In this document: one piece after another, positions 47,936 through 58,149 of the stretch
How positions within the stretch are numbered: the stretch's first letter is position 1
How the letters are laid out: the number at the start of each line of letters is the position of its first letter
From: Ciona intestinalis
Taxonomy: Eukaryota; Chordata; Ascidiacea; Phlebobranchia; Cionidae
Assembly: GCF_000224145.3 (NCBI RefSeq)
Contig: NC_020177.2
Location: 3,766,965 to 3,830,964, forward strand
Direction of reading: 5' to 3'
Length of the DNA stretch: 64,000 nucleotides
Notes under the pieces: generated by a model
What the model saw: only the letters and a program-made list of their open reading frames with translations
Databases searched by the model: none
Told to the model about the DNA's origin: nothing
Program-made: the position numbers and the translations under genes

Positions 47936-49360
47936 CATCAGGTGGTTTAATTCTCCATGATTATGACAATACAACGCATTTTTTATAATTCAGAACATAG
48001 TATTTTGTTTGTATATATTTAAATATTGAAATGTAAAACTAACAAATGTTGGTTTACGATTGTAAGGTAATATGATGTCGTCAGTTTATTGAAGGTTTTG
48101 TGTGTTCAAATGTTTGATTTATTTAACTTTACGACCAAACTGACCGGCCACCGGTCCAATAAATAGCCATTAATGACGTAACAATGAATTTTATCGCGGC
48201 TTTCGTCGGAAACGCTTTGTGAAAAAATAAACATTTCGTGAAACTGTCGTTTTTCCACGTCAAATTGAAATTGTAAAATTGGCGACAAAAAACGACAAAT
48301 ATTCGGTTCGAAACCTAGTGCACAGTACTTGTCTATCAGCATGACTAGAATATTCCATAAGACAGGAAATAGCAGCCAAGGTTAGGTCAGTTAGCACAAG
48401 CTTATTGCGCACCTTTTGGGCGGGTTCGGATTAAAAGCCCCAACCACACGATCACGTTTAAGATTTATTTGTTGATTCAACTCATTGTCCTTTGTTCGAT
48501 TTTCGCGACAAAAATCTTCCCCATTTTCGCTGTTTGCTCAATGCCGCGGTGCGAACGCATCAACTGACAAGTCAGACAGTCAGAATTGATTATTACGTGT
48601 TCGCCTCTAAGTAAACTTGGCAGCTTTGTCGCTTCAATATGTGTTGAATAAAGGCGACAATTTAACGCAAGGCAAGCATGATCTGAATCACATAGTACAG
48701 ATTCGCTTTTGAGCGAATATGGTAATTTACAAAATGGTTTGAAACACGAAGTAAACAGGGTTTGCACGAAAACGTGCTATATATAGGTTTATTTAACGTA
48801 ACACTTTATAACATAGATTAGCATTGACACGTTGTTAACGTCGTGCACTTGCCGCATATAGCAGCTACGACATATTTTAAATAAATTACAACCGATTGGG
48901 TATCCAGTTTTTGCACGAGGCAGCTAAAATTAAAATTTTATTTTAAAAACGGAAATTGCGTTTTATTCGATTTTGTGGCTACACCACACACCGCGATATT
49001 TTCGTCTCCGACCTCAAAACGGCTTCCGATGTGGTGTAAAACTTTGTTTACAGTAAACGAGTACATTTGGGAGGTCTATATCTTGCGTCGGGCACGACTT
49101 TATATACATGGGCCAAGCAATTCAAGGTCGCTCAAGTTTTGCGACGCGGCTGAAGCCGTTGCCTGAGCTCTGGAATGTTAATTCAGGTTATTAGATAGAC
49201 CACGAGCCTGACAGCAGCCCTCTCGGCCAGGAAATTGAAGGAGCCCCGTAGCCGCGATTCAGGATGTCCTCGTTATAACGTAGGGCTTACCTCAGCATAA
49301 CAGTTGGTTATTAAGCGCTTATTAATATACAATGCATGGCGAAAATGACTTTGCAATTTT

Positions 49361-49552
49361 ATAGTAGGGTGGGGAAGATGGGACCCCTTTTCATTATATT
49401 GTTCCTTCCCATTTGGTATTAACAAAAAAGTCAATGAATTATGAAACCGTACCCTCACAACTGCCATAGACTGTTGTTTATTGTTTAAAACAAGATCAGA
49501 ATAGTTGGATTTTATGTGCTGAAGTTGTCCCGTCTTTCTCCACAGTAATATA
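49361..49552 (-). repeat. MITE family A
   Basis: Reverse orientation: TAGTAGGGTGGGGAAGATGG at the left, AAAACAAGATCAGAATAGTT inside, GTTGTCCCGTCTTTCTCCAC at the right. About 190 bp, TA-flanked. Confidence 0.85.
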
Positions 49553-52405
49553 TAAAAGCATGCTCCCCAAATCGTTTTGTAAGGGAAATGGTATACGTTG
49601 ACGTTTTAACTAAAGAAATTGTCAGCGTCATGTCGCATTCGATCAATCGTTTACTCCCACTTTAAGCAGTTGGACAGTCGCAGAAAATCAATTGAAATTC
49701 GTTCAAAGCATTCGGCAATGTGGCACGCGTTAAACATATGCTACAGCATCTCTAATCCGATTACCGTCGGCTAAAACCGATTGACGCTAATTGCTCGTAT
49801 CTCGTTAATCTACCGACAATGAAACAGTTTAGAGGACATGACAGAAAACTCCGAAAGCTGATAAATCAATTGCTAATACCGGACGCGAACGTGATTACAG
49901 CGTTATATCGACCGCTTGGTCCATTCTTTACGGCCATCAGCTGATTGCTCACCATCGCAGTTCGGTGTTTTACGTTTTTATTACACTTCGAAATAACCGT
50001 TTAATCCATACATACGTCATAGCGAAGTAATATATACGTAAACATCGCCCCCCAACGTTATTGCACCCTTTGTGGGTTTTTCGTCCCGTGTTTCATGACA
50101 CTGTAAGGTTCACTTTACAATAAGGATGTGTATCTATTAAGCCAAGTTCGGCTTGGTGGTTCAAGGGAAGACGACCATAAATCTTAAACGAATCCTTTGA
50201 TGTTTAAGGTGCAACCACAACTATAGGCTCGCCAGGTGGAACGAGTTAACTGGCTTAGTGGTATATTGCGGTTCTCTAAGTTCAATAAGTGCTGTTTCGT
50301 CCCCTACGTAGCTGGATTCAGTTTATTCTGCGCGTTGTCCTGCCAAAGCGAAGTAACCAGACTGTTTATCTAAAAATTCTTTCCCAGGAAAGAAAGAAAG
50401 AGATGCAAAGAATATCGTTTTTCATATTGCCGTTAAATTTCTTCGTCAGCAAAACCGTCGTGCAGACATAAACTAAACGCACAAGTACCGAACTTGAGTG
50501 GGGACAAAATAACCAAGACGAATCAGCCAAAGGCTTAGGCATCTCAAGTGCCCCCTAATCTGACTGTAATGTTATGATAAAATCATCGATTAGGGAAATA
50601 TCGACACCGCATTTTAAAATTCCCCGTAACCTCGGTAGGGAAGTGCTATTGCTATATCGGTGTCCATTACTAGCTGGTAAAATTGCCTATATAGCAGTGC
50701 GGTTTATAAGTTAGCCGCCTCGCATTGAACGTATTGCAACGATACCATTAGTACGGGTACCCGAGCGTCTTCTTACACGCAATTATTTAACATCTTATCC
50801 GAGATGCGTTCGTTAAAAGTTGAGAACGGGCGTTATAAGTGGAGTTTAAAGATTTCAGAACAACATTCTCTCCGAATATTATCGTTGTTTATATATAAAT
50901 CTCCAACTGTTATGCCGATAATGTGTTTGCAAATTTCAAGAAATACCGCGCCCTGTCCATTTATATGACACAGGTGCTTATTTGTTTAACACACGTCATT
51001 CAAATTGTCCAACCTGGCAATTCATTCGCGGTTTGGTCAGTTTTGCCACGTTTCACGCTGGGGATCGCTAAATTGGGTAATTTCGTCGAATTACTGCAAC
51101 GCAACCGTCACTTTTGTGGGTTATTTTTGAACCTGTTCCCATCCTCCGCGTGTTATTACTGAGGTGTGCCGTCGCTTTAGTTTAAATCGACCGGCGTGCA
51201 TGATATTGCTCAAGAAATTAATGTTTGGAAAACAACAACAGCAACAAGGGTGCGGCGAAGTGGAAAGGCGGGTTTTTAGAATAATCAATCTCAATAGAAA
51301 CTGGCTTATGATGAATCACGGTAGGGACAAGCTGCCAGTTCAGTTATTGGACACGTAGCCAGCCAAACGGAAAATGAATCCGTGCCCCGAACGCAACAGC
51401 GAGGCAATTTCTGTTAACACAAAGCGGCGTGCGCCAACAACAAAAATGAACTGATCGTTCAAAGTATAGGGTGCTACACGAACATATTCGCGTCGCGTGC
51501 GGAACTATAGCGGCGGTGAGCGAAGAGAAAAAGGCTGGTCGAGGTATTATCATCAGCAGGTGTTTCAGTCGTCGCATTGTGTTCAGAATGCGGTTGAGTG
51601 AGTATGGGAGATATATTCAGGAAACATGTGTTTGTATTACCTGCCATGTTAGGATCTATGATATTGCAGTGAAGCAAGCATGGTGAATATTAGCAAACTT
51701 TAAGTTGACCTGTTAAAAATAGAAACATTTCGAAGTACTGGACTATAGATAATTAGTTATAGAAGCCAGGAATTCCAAATGCACTGAGGTGTCTTGCGTT
51801 GCAAATGGTTTTGCTTCATTTTTTGCTGGATTAGCTTAAGATCCAAACAAATACCGTCTCGTTTCTCGCTCGAAATTGTATCCGACCCTTTGCACAGGTT
51901 AGCCATGCACGCGCACCCGAGCGCAGAGTAGTGACGTAAATCGATTGTGACGTGGGTAGAAGAGCGGCCTAAGCTTCTCTGAAAATTGAAACACGTTTGT
52001 TCTTGTGGCCGGGGTCGAGCGGAAGCGATATCCAGGATTCGGGTAGAGTTCGCAAGCGCCGTGGTTTTACTCACACAGATAAAGAAAGGTCGATAGCCAG
52101 ATATGGGCCTCTGGCTGCGCATGATACTTTAAACGATTGTGGCCGACCTCGGCCTAATAGTTCATTCTGTCAAAAAACGAATCATTTCTTGAGGTTGGTT
52201 ATTGCATAAGGTTATGTCGCCCCATATGTCAAATGCTTGTTAAATACTTTGAGCGATCGAGAGAACTTGGCAGAGTAGAGAAGGAGGCAGAGTGGCAAGG
52301 CGTGTTCGTTTTTATCGAGCTAGTTTAACGATCTCTAAGCGATCGATTCTTTTAAATTTCAGGCAATAAATATTTTATAAGCAAGTTTAAGACTGTAAAG
52401 AAAGT

Positions 52406-53237
52406 ATGGGTGTATTTCACGAAGGTTCAGTATTGAACGGAACCTCCGTTGTACGAGACGCAGAAGGAACAAGCCAATGTCTCGGTAACAAGCATCGACC
52501 CGACAGAAGACAGAAACCTATCAGACGAAGGAATATGAACACAAAGGAGGTCTGTCCCGATGGGCCGGTGACGTCACTCCAAGATGACGTCATCAACTCT
52601 GAAGCCAACACGACGAAAGCTGTTTTAAACGATCAGCTCGCCGGCGGCAGAAAAGACTGGCCTGCTTATGAGACGACTAGTTCGTCGGATGAAGCAAATA
52701 ACAATTGCTATTATGATATGAATCTTGCACAAAAGTGTCATAAAATGCTGCACCAACACGCCGGTAAATCCAGTAGCAGTAAAGTGTTACTTTTTCCTGA
52801 GGAAGAATGGGCTCGAAATGCATACGGGATTCAATGGGAAATCAAAATGAACCGGTAAGTTGTTTAGAGCTCTATTTGAAAAAGAATCACATTACAATAC
52901 TGTTGATTTATCCTAATGCTAACATATTGTATTTTGTAGATGGTGGAAGCGTTATTGTACAATAACCGAACATCGTGCCGGCGGGAGAGCAGCGGTTTCA
53001 GCAGTGGGTAAAATCGTACAGAACCGAGACGGCACCCTTACTATACTTGGACGCTTCAAGCGCAACAAGGACCCAGATTTCCGCCTTCATCTATCTGGTC
53101 GTGTGACGAAAGACGATTTTGAGCGCGGATACCTGATGACAGGAGCCTTGCAGCTCGGCGACCTGAAAGGTGAAGGTCGGCTTGAGATCACGCATTTTGC
53201 CGTCGTCCCAAGGCACCAACAGTCGATAATCAATTGA
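52406..53237 (+). CDS. Unrecognised two-exon protein
   Basis: Two exons (52406-52854, 52940-53237) join in phase (AACCG|GTAAGT, TTTGTAG|A) to encode 248 aa. I do not recognise the family. The N-terminal 150 residues are hydrophilic and low in structure, with a basic cluster (RPDRRQKPIRRR) that could be a nuclear signal. The C-terminal 100 residues look folded: EEEWARNAYGIQWEIKMNR, then WWKRYCTITEH, then several strand-like segments (GTLTILGRFKR, FRLHLSGRV, GRLEITHFAVV). There is no signal peptide or membrane segment. A splice acceptor (AAATTTCAG) lies about 40 nt before the start codon, suggesting a 5' UTR intron or leader trans-splicing. The gene stands alone, with 9 kb of non-coding DNA upstream and 3 kb downstream. 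Coding quality supports a real gene; its function is unknown. Confidence 0.7.
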
Positions 53238-56200
53238 AAGGGGCGATTAAAACATTGCAAATTGCTGCCTCAATTCAATTCGTTTAACTGGGTTGAAGCA
53301 AGCAACGACATTGTTGGAACGGAGTTTGGTATTCGGTAATTAAATATTTGCCAAGCGGCCAACAACAACCAATGTTTCTTTCGGTTACGTAATGGCTTTC
53401 CGCAATTACTGTCTGAATGAGTCATGACGCAACCTGATGACGTTATTGGCTTCAAGAAAGAGACGTGTTTACCGGGAGCCGTTAAAACCGCGGCGGTCGA
53501 GCCCAAAAGTGAAAGAATTCGAATGACATAGTTTCCACAAATAACCTGGCTCGGTGCGTAATACACAAGGCCTTTGTTTCAGCAAAACCACCCGACCACA
53601 AAAGAACTAATTCATTTGGACGTCTGCGGCTGATACGGGTCTGATTAAGCCGATACGCTGGATTAGCATTTCGGGAAGCAGCGACGACAGGCAGATCTGG
53701 TATTCAAGCCGCGTATTGGGATTAACACGGCCCATACGCGACTATCTTTTGTTGTTTTCGGCTTTGTGGTAACTTCATATATCAGGGCGTTGACGCGCAC
53801 GTAGCTTACCCTTCATGTTATGATCAAATTTTAACGGTTTGTAAAAAAATCGATTTCTGCACGCGTGATGACGTCACGATCGTTACCTGATGCCAGTCTG
53901 ACAACTTTTGATGATCGACATTCGGGAAGCAGGAAAGGGTTAGGCGCATCACTGTCTTTTGCGTCACTCGACACTTACCCCAATAGCCAAGGTCGCTACA
54001 AGCACTTCCTTTCCAACTGCAAATGACGCGTAAAATATTTTAACCCGCAGTCCGGGCAGCGCCGAAACATGTTTTCAAGTTTAAACTCTTAATTTCCGAT
54101 TTTGACCCACCCTTCAGATACATTCCCAATTCCATCACGTTTTTGACCACTCTAAAGCTTTATCATGTGGTGGATACATTTAATTGACCCAGAATCGCTT
54201 TCAGATTCTCAGTTTAACTTTTTATGAGTTCCAGATGCTGCTTGTAGTTAATCGTTCGTACTGCAGTGTTGTATTTCTGTTGTCACTTCCGTGTTTCTTG
54301 CGCCAGTGGGTATTTCCATTTTAAATGAAAACCACTTCCTTACCTGTAATTTAAAACCCTGGACCTTCTGTTTACTTCTACAATTTTCGCTGTTTTACCA
54401 CTTTATACACATATTACTAATAAGCTGGTAAATTCCAAATAGATAAGGTATTATTTACATTTTAACGATATGCTGTCTTTCGGTTTTGGGGGCGTATGTT
54501 ACCATTTTCTTTGTACGGTTACTTACATTGTAGTTTGTTTTTGACAAAACGTGTCGAAGTCACGATTTAAATTTAGGTATTAACAAACACCAAGGTGGGA
54601 TTGAAAGATTTTATTGAATAAGTTATTACTTGACAACATGCTTTTTATTTTCTGTTGAAATCATCGTCAGTGCTATAAAGTTGTACTCACATATTTCTTT
54701 GTTCTTTTATTTCAAGTTTCATTGTCGTTAAAATAAAGAAATGAAATATAAACAACGTCAAGCGTGTATATATGTAGCACAATTGAACACTGCCAAATAA
54801 CAGTCACATTACTACGAGTTGTTCGACTTGAGAATGTTGCAGGTTAAAGTGCTGTTATTTTAGGCGATTATTTTCAGCCGAATACTCCCGATTTAGTTTA
54901 CGAAAGGTAAAGGTTCAGAAATTCCAACTCGAGATAGACAGAAAGGGGGCGAGTGCAATAAATCAGGAAACAGCTCAGAAAAGCTCTAAAACCAGCGCCC
55001 TTTCCGGCCGGCGCCGTTTCGGTGGTTCCACATGCTTTAGATGACGAAAGCTAAACAAGGGAGTGACCGTCGAGAAAAATGTTCCGCAAATTGCTATTCC
55101 TATTTTGGGGACACTTAGAGTAAAAGTAACGAGGTGGTTTCTATTTTTAAGTGAAAACTATATCATGATCTCTGGTTTAGGACATCATTACTAAAGGAAA
55201 CGTGGTACAGACGCTCCTTGTGGGTTCCTTTACCTTCATGCTATGACGTACGTAGAGGTCATTTTTAATAAACCTAACTACATGTGTTGACTACAGCGAG
55301 TAAAAATAATCGTTGAAGAAACGCTCTCGTGTATTAGTCATCGGCTTGTTTAAATGGCGCTAAAAGTGCTATAGCATATACTTTCGTTTTAAAATATGGG
55401 TTACAACATACGTTGGTGTTGTACTTATAAAGTGTTGAATAAATGTGTAGTTAAAGAATGATTTGTATTAGCTTTTTACAAGGACACTTAGGCCTTTCCA
55501 TTTCTTTTGTGCACAATATAGCTATAAACAAATTATACAACGGCGGTCGTGCCACTCAAGCTGTATAAGCTTTCTGAGCAGGAAGCTTTGCCATTTTTGC
55601 GCTGCGATTTTAAAAGGCGTGATTTCCTTTCTCCCATATGAGCGCACGTTCGCTATATTTTGACCGCAAGGCAACCGTGAAATTCGCTGACAGTTGAAGG
55701 TGATAGCACGATTTCGGCTTCGTGTTGTGCCGTACGTCTTGACATGTTTAATAAGTTAACAAATAATGTTTTTTAATCTTAATGGGTACATCGAGATAAA
55801 AGTTTTTTAAACAACGAATAGACGATAACAACAAAACGACAGTCGTTATAAAACGAAAAAACAAATGCAAAAAACATCAGTCATAATCGATTCTGATCGC
55901 TTGTTTAAAACAATTTATAAAAACAAATAGATATTGGAAGTGCTTTTAACTTTAGTATATCTTCTGTTAAAAACCGACGCCAATTTTCTAGAATTCTAGA
56001 CTGTTTGACGTTTTGCTGATTTAACAGCTCTTTGACGCCACCTCTCGGTTCAGTATATATGATTGTGGATTTTGCAAATATATATGTTTATTGCGTTCAG
56101 TGGGTGGTTAAAAGTGTTTTTATTTTATTTGTTTATTTAAATTTTATTTATTTTTGTTAAAGTTAGTAATTTATAACTAATTTAGAAACGCGCCACCCCG

Positions 56201-56325
56201 ATAGTATTCAAAATACTGGTTGTTACATAGGGTAATTCCCGTGACCCTTCCGGTTTTCAATATTGACCTCTGTTATTGCATAAGCGTATATCTAATATTA
56301 TAGGCAGGCAACTATCTAGGGTTTA
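53238..56325. other. Three-kilobase gene-free stretch
   Basis: No exon structure or repeat family recognised. It contains a TGACGTCA site near 53866 and a 14-bp palindrome TCTAGAATTCTAGA near 55986. The first part should include the 3' UTR of the gene at 52406. Confidence 0.5.
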
Positions 56326-57067
56326 ATGTCAAGGAACGCAGGGACATCGTCACTATCTTGCAAGTCGTTATTCTCATCGGGTAAATCCAGCAAAACAAAT
56401 CCAGCTGCTGTGGAACAAACTGAAGAAGGTAATTAAAATACATTTTTAACTTTTGTAGTTTAATTTTATTCGGTTTGATAATAGGTTTTGCTTATATCGT
56501 TATGTCTATACATTTTGTTAAAGCAATGTTGTTTAGGTATTACAGAATTATTTATCATTTCAGACTTAATCACTTAATATATTTAACAGATTCACAACAT
56601 TCTATACATATTGCATGCAAAGGTACTCAAGTTAAAGAGGAGTTAGAAAAAGGTAAACATTACTGTTGATACCTTAGACCAATGGTTTTCAAACTAATGT
56701 CTGTGGTGCCTATGCATTGTAATCTTGTTTTCTAATTGCGCCTAACATAGGTCATAGGTGTTAAAATTTGTATAAAGTTGGGTGTACGGTATACAGTAAG
56801 CCAAACCTGATTTTGAAAATAGGGTATACACTGTACAGTGAAGAAAATATATATGATCTCTAACAGTTGTGTTTCGTTAAAACCTTAATTTAGTGTAAAT
56901 AAATTATGAGTATATATACACATCTTTATTTAATTTCTTCGTTTGAATTGTTTACAGAAAAGCAAGAGCAGCAAATTAAAGACCTGAAAGATCTTTTGAT
57001 TACAATTAATCAGGATAACTGGAAGTACAAACCAATTGACGAATTGCTTGGTTTGTCATCTCAGTAA
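56326..57067 (+). CDS. Small hydrophilic, coiled-coil-like protein; upstream gene of operon-like pair
   Basis: Three exons (56326-56428, 56590-56652, 56958-57067) give 91 aa with phases that fit. The N-terminus is Ser/Lys-rich (LFSSGKSSKTNPAAVEQ). The middle is Glu/Lys/Gln-rich and predicted helical (VKEELEKEKQEQQIKDLKDL), and the end is INQDNWKYKPIDELLGLSSQ, which looks like a conserved C-terminal motif. There is no signal peptide or membrane segment. I do not recognise the family. It ends 9 nt before the HIGD2A start codon on the same strand, which suggests that the two are transcribed together. Confidence 0.72.
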
Positions 57068-57077
57068 ATAAAAAATA
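57059..57077 (+). promoter_or_regulatory. Operon-like junction: acceptor, stop and poly(A) signal overlap
   Basis: The upstream gene ends ...TCT CAG TAA. The CAG is also a possible 3' splice acceptor (AG at 57063-57064) for leader trans-splicing of HIGD2A, and AATAAA at 57067-57072 overlaps the stop codon. The downstream ATG follows at 57077. The use of these signals is inferred. Confidence 0.5.
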
Positions 57078-57457
57078 TGGCGGTTCAAACAGAAAGCACC
57101 AAGAAAATGACAAAAGAAGAAATCCTAAAGCAACTTCCTGATGATTTGGAAGATCTGAGCAAATTGTCAAAACTAATAGGACCTCCTTCACCTGAAGACT
57201 ATAAGCCCATTACGATACCTGAGAAAAAGTCTTTTGGTGGAAATTTTCTTCAGCATTGCAAAGACAACCCTTTTGTTCCTTTAGGTTTGTCAGCAACTGT
57301 GCTTTTCCTATTTAATGGGCTCAGGCACATGCGTTTGGGAAACCGACAGCAATCCCAAGTCATGATGAGAGGACGTGTTATGGCACAAGGTTTTACCATA
57401 ATTGCTTTAACCTGTGGTGCAGTGTACCAAAGTGCGTTTAAGTCAAAGAAAGAATGA
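57077..57457 (+). CDS. HIGD2A: HIG1 domain family member 2A, mitochondrial
   Basis: A single exon of 126 aa, close to the usual size. The N-terminal part is hydrophilic (about 1-48). The HIG1 domain (about 49-112) has FLQHCKDNPFVPLGLSATVL, two membrane segments and, after the first, the family motif Q-x3-R-x-R-x3-Q, seen here as QVMMRGRVMAQ. Family members sit in the inner mitochondrial membrane and help assemble cytochrome c oxidase and respiratory supercomplexes. It lies 9 nt after the stop of the upstream gene, so it probably depends on that gene's promoter and on trans-splicing for its 5' end. Confidence 0.92.
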   Translation: MAVQTESTKKMTKEEILKQLPDDLEDLSKLSKLIGPPSPEDYKPITIPEKKSFGGNFLQHCKDNPFVPLGLSATVLFLFNGLRHMRLGNRQQSQVMMRGRVMAQGFTIIALTCGAVYQSAFKSKKE

Positions 57458-58149
57458 AGTTTTAAATCATCCATTGTTTTATTTTTCTGAATAATGTGTG
57501 AATATAAAGTCGTTTGCTGAATACATATTTGATCCAATTGTTTGTTGTCTTTTTTGTGAACGTGATTATGTGTTTGTTTATGGCTAATATTTTGGAAAAC
57601 CCATTACTTATTTATGGAAAATCCACTGTTAAGTGTCTTGTACGCAGACACATATAATGGTATCAAGCATTAAACCCAGTAACGTTCGTTTACAATGTGA
57701 GTGAGTCAAAATGCCAGACCGCCATAGCAATAAACGGTATAAAACGCGTATTTGTTTCGCCTGCCAAGCGCCGAAAACTAGTCATGATTGGAATAGGGGA
57801 GATAAAAACATCTAAAATCTTGCAATTATTTGAATTGTCGATTTCTATTTTTACTTAGCGCTGATTGGTTCAAAACCGCGGCCACGTTTTGATTAGGCGC
57901 CTTAAATCAGATTCATGAAAAATTTTCGTTTTTTTGTGGTTCTTTTGATTTTCTTTGTATATGCGGATCATTATTTTAGTATAGAAACTGTTTATAGAGT
58001 TCTAATCGTTTTTAAAAGTTTAAAAGAGTAAGAAATTGTTGCTGAAATTATTACCCGTTTCTTTTCTAACTGAATAATGAAACTAGGTTTTTTTCCGCCA
58101 AAGGTCGTACTAGGTTTATGATTCCATATGAGAAAAGAAAATAGATATT
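57458..58149. other. Spacer between HIGD2A and the 42-residue-repeat gene
   Basis: No coding exon seen. A decayed SINE-like head block lies near 57640-57700 (GTGTCTTGTACGCAGACACA). The promoter of the gene at 58150 should lie in the right-hand part. Confidence 0.45.

Larger units (their letters stand above)
43435..52405. other. Nine-kilobase gene desert
   Basis: I find no exon chain, family match or convincing RNA gene. Open frames are short, often antisense to one another and lack splice structure. MITEs occur at 46436, 47757 and 49361. The first several hundred bases should hold the KCTD7 promoter. The last several kilobases may hold regulatory DNA of the gene at 52406, because ascidian genes with complex expression often have large 5' spaces; that is inference. 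Confidence 0.5.

Noticed and set aside
48106-48767. Minus-strand frames of 78 and 96 codons
   Set aside because: No family match, no splice links and no neighbours in phase; left as non-coding desert.
51164-52209. Cluster of overlapping frames on both strands upstream of the unknown gene
   Set aside because: Mutually antisense with low-quality protein sequence; more likely 5' regulatory DNA.
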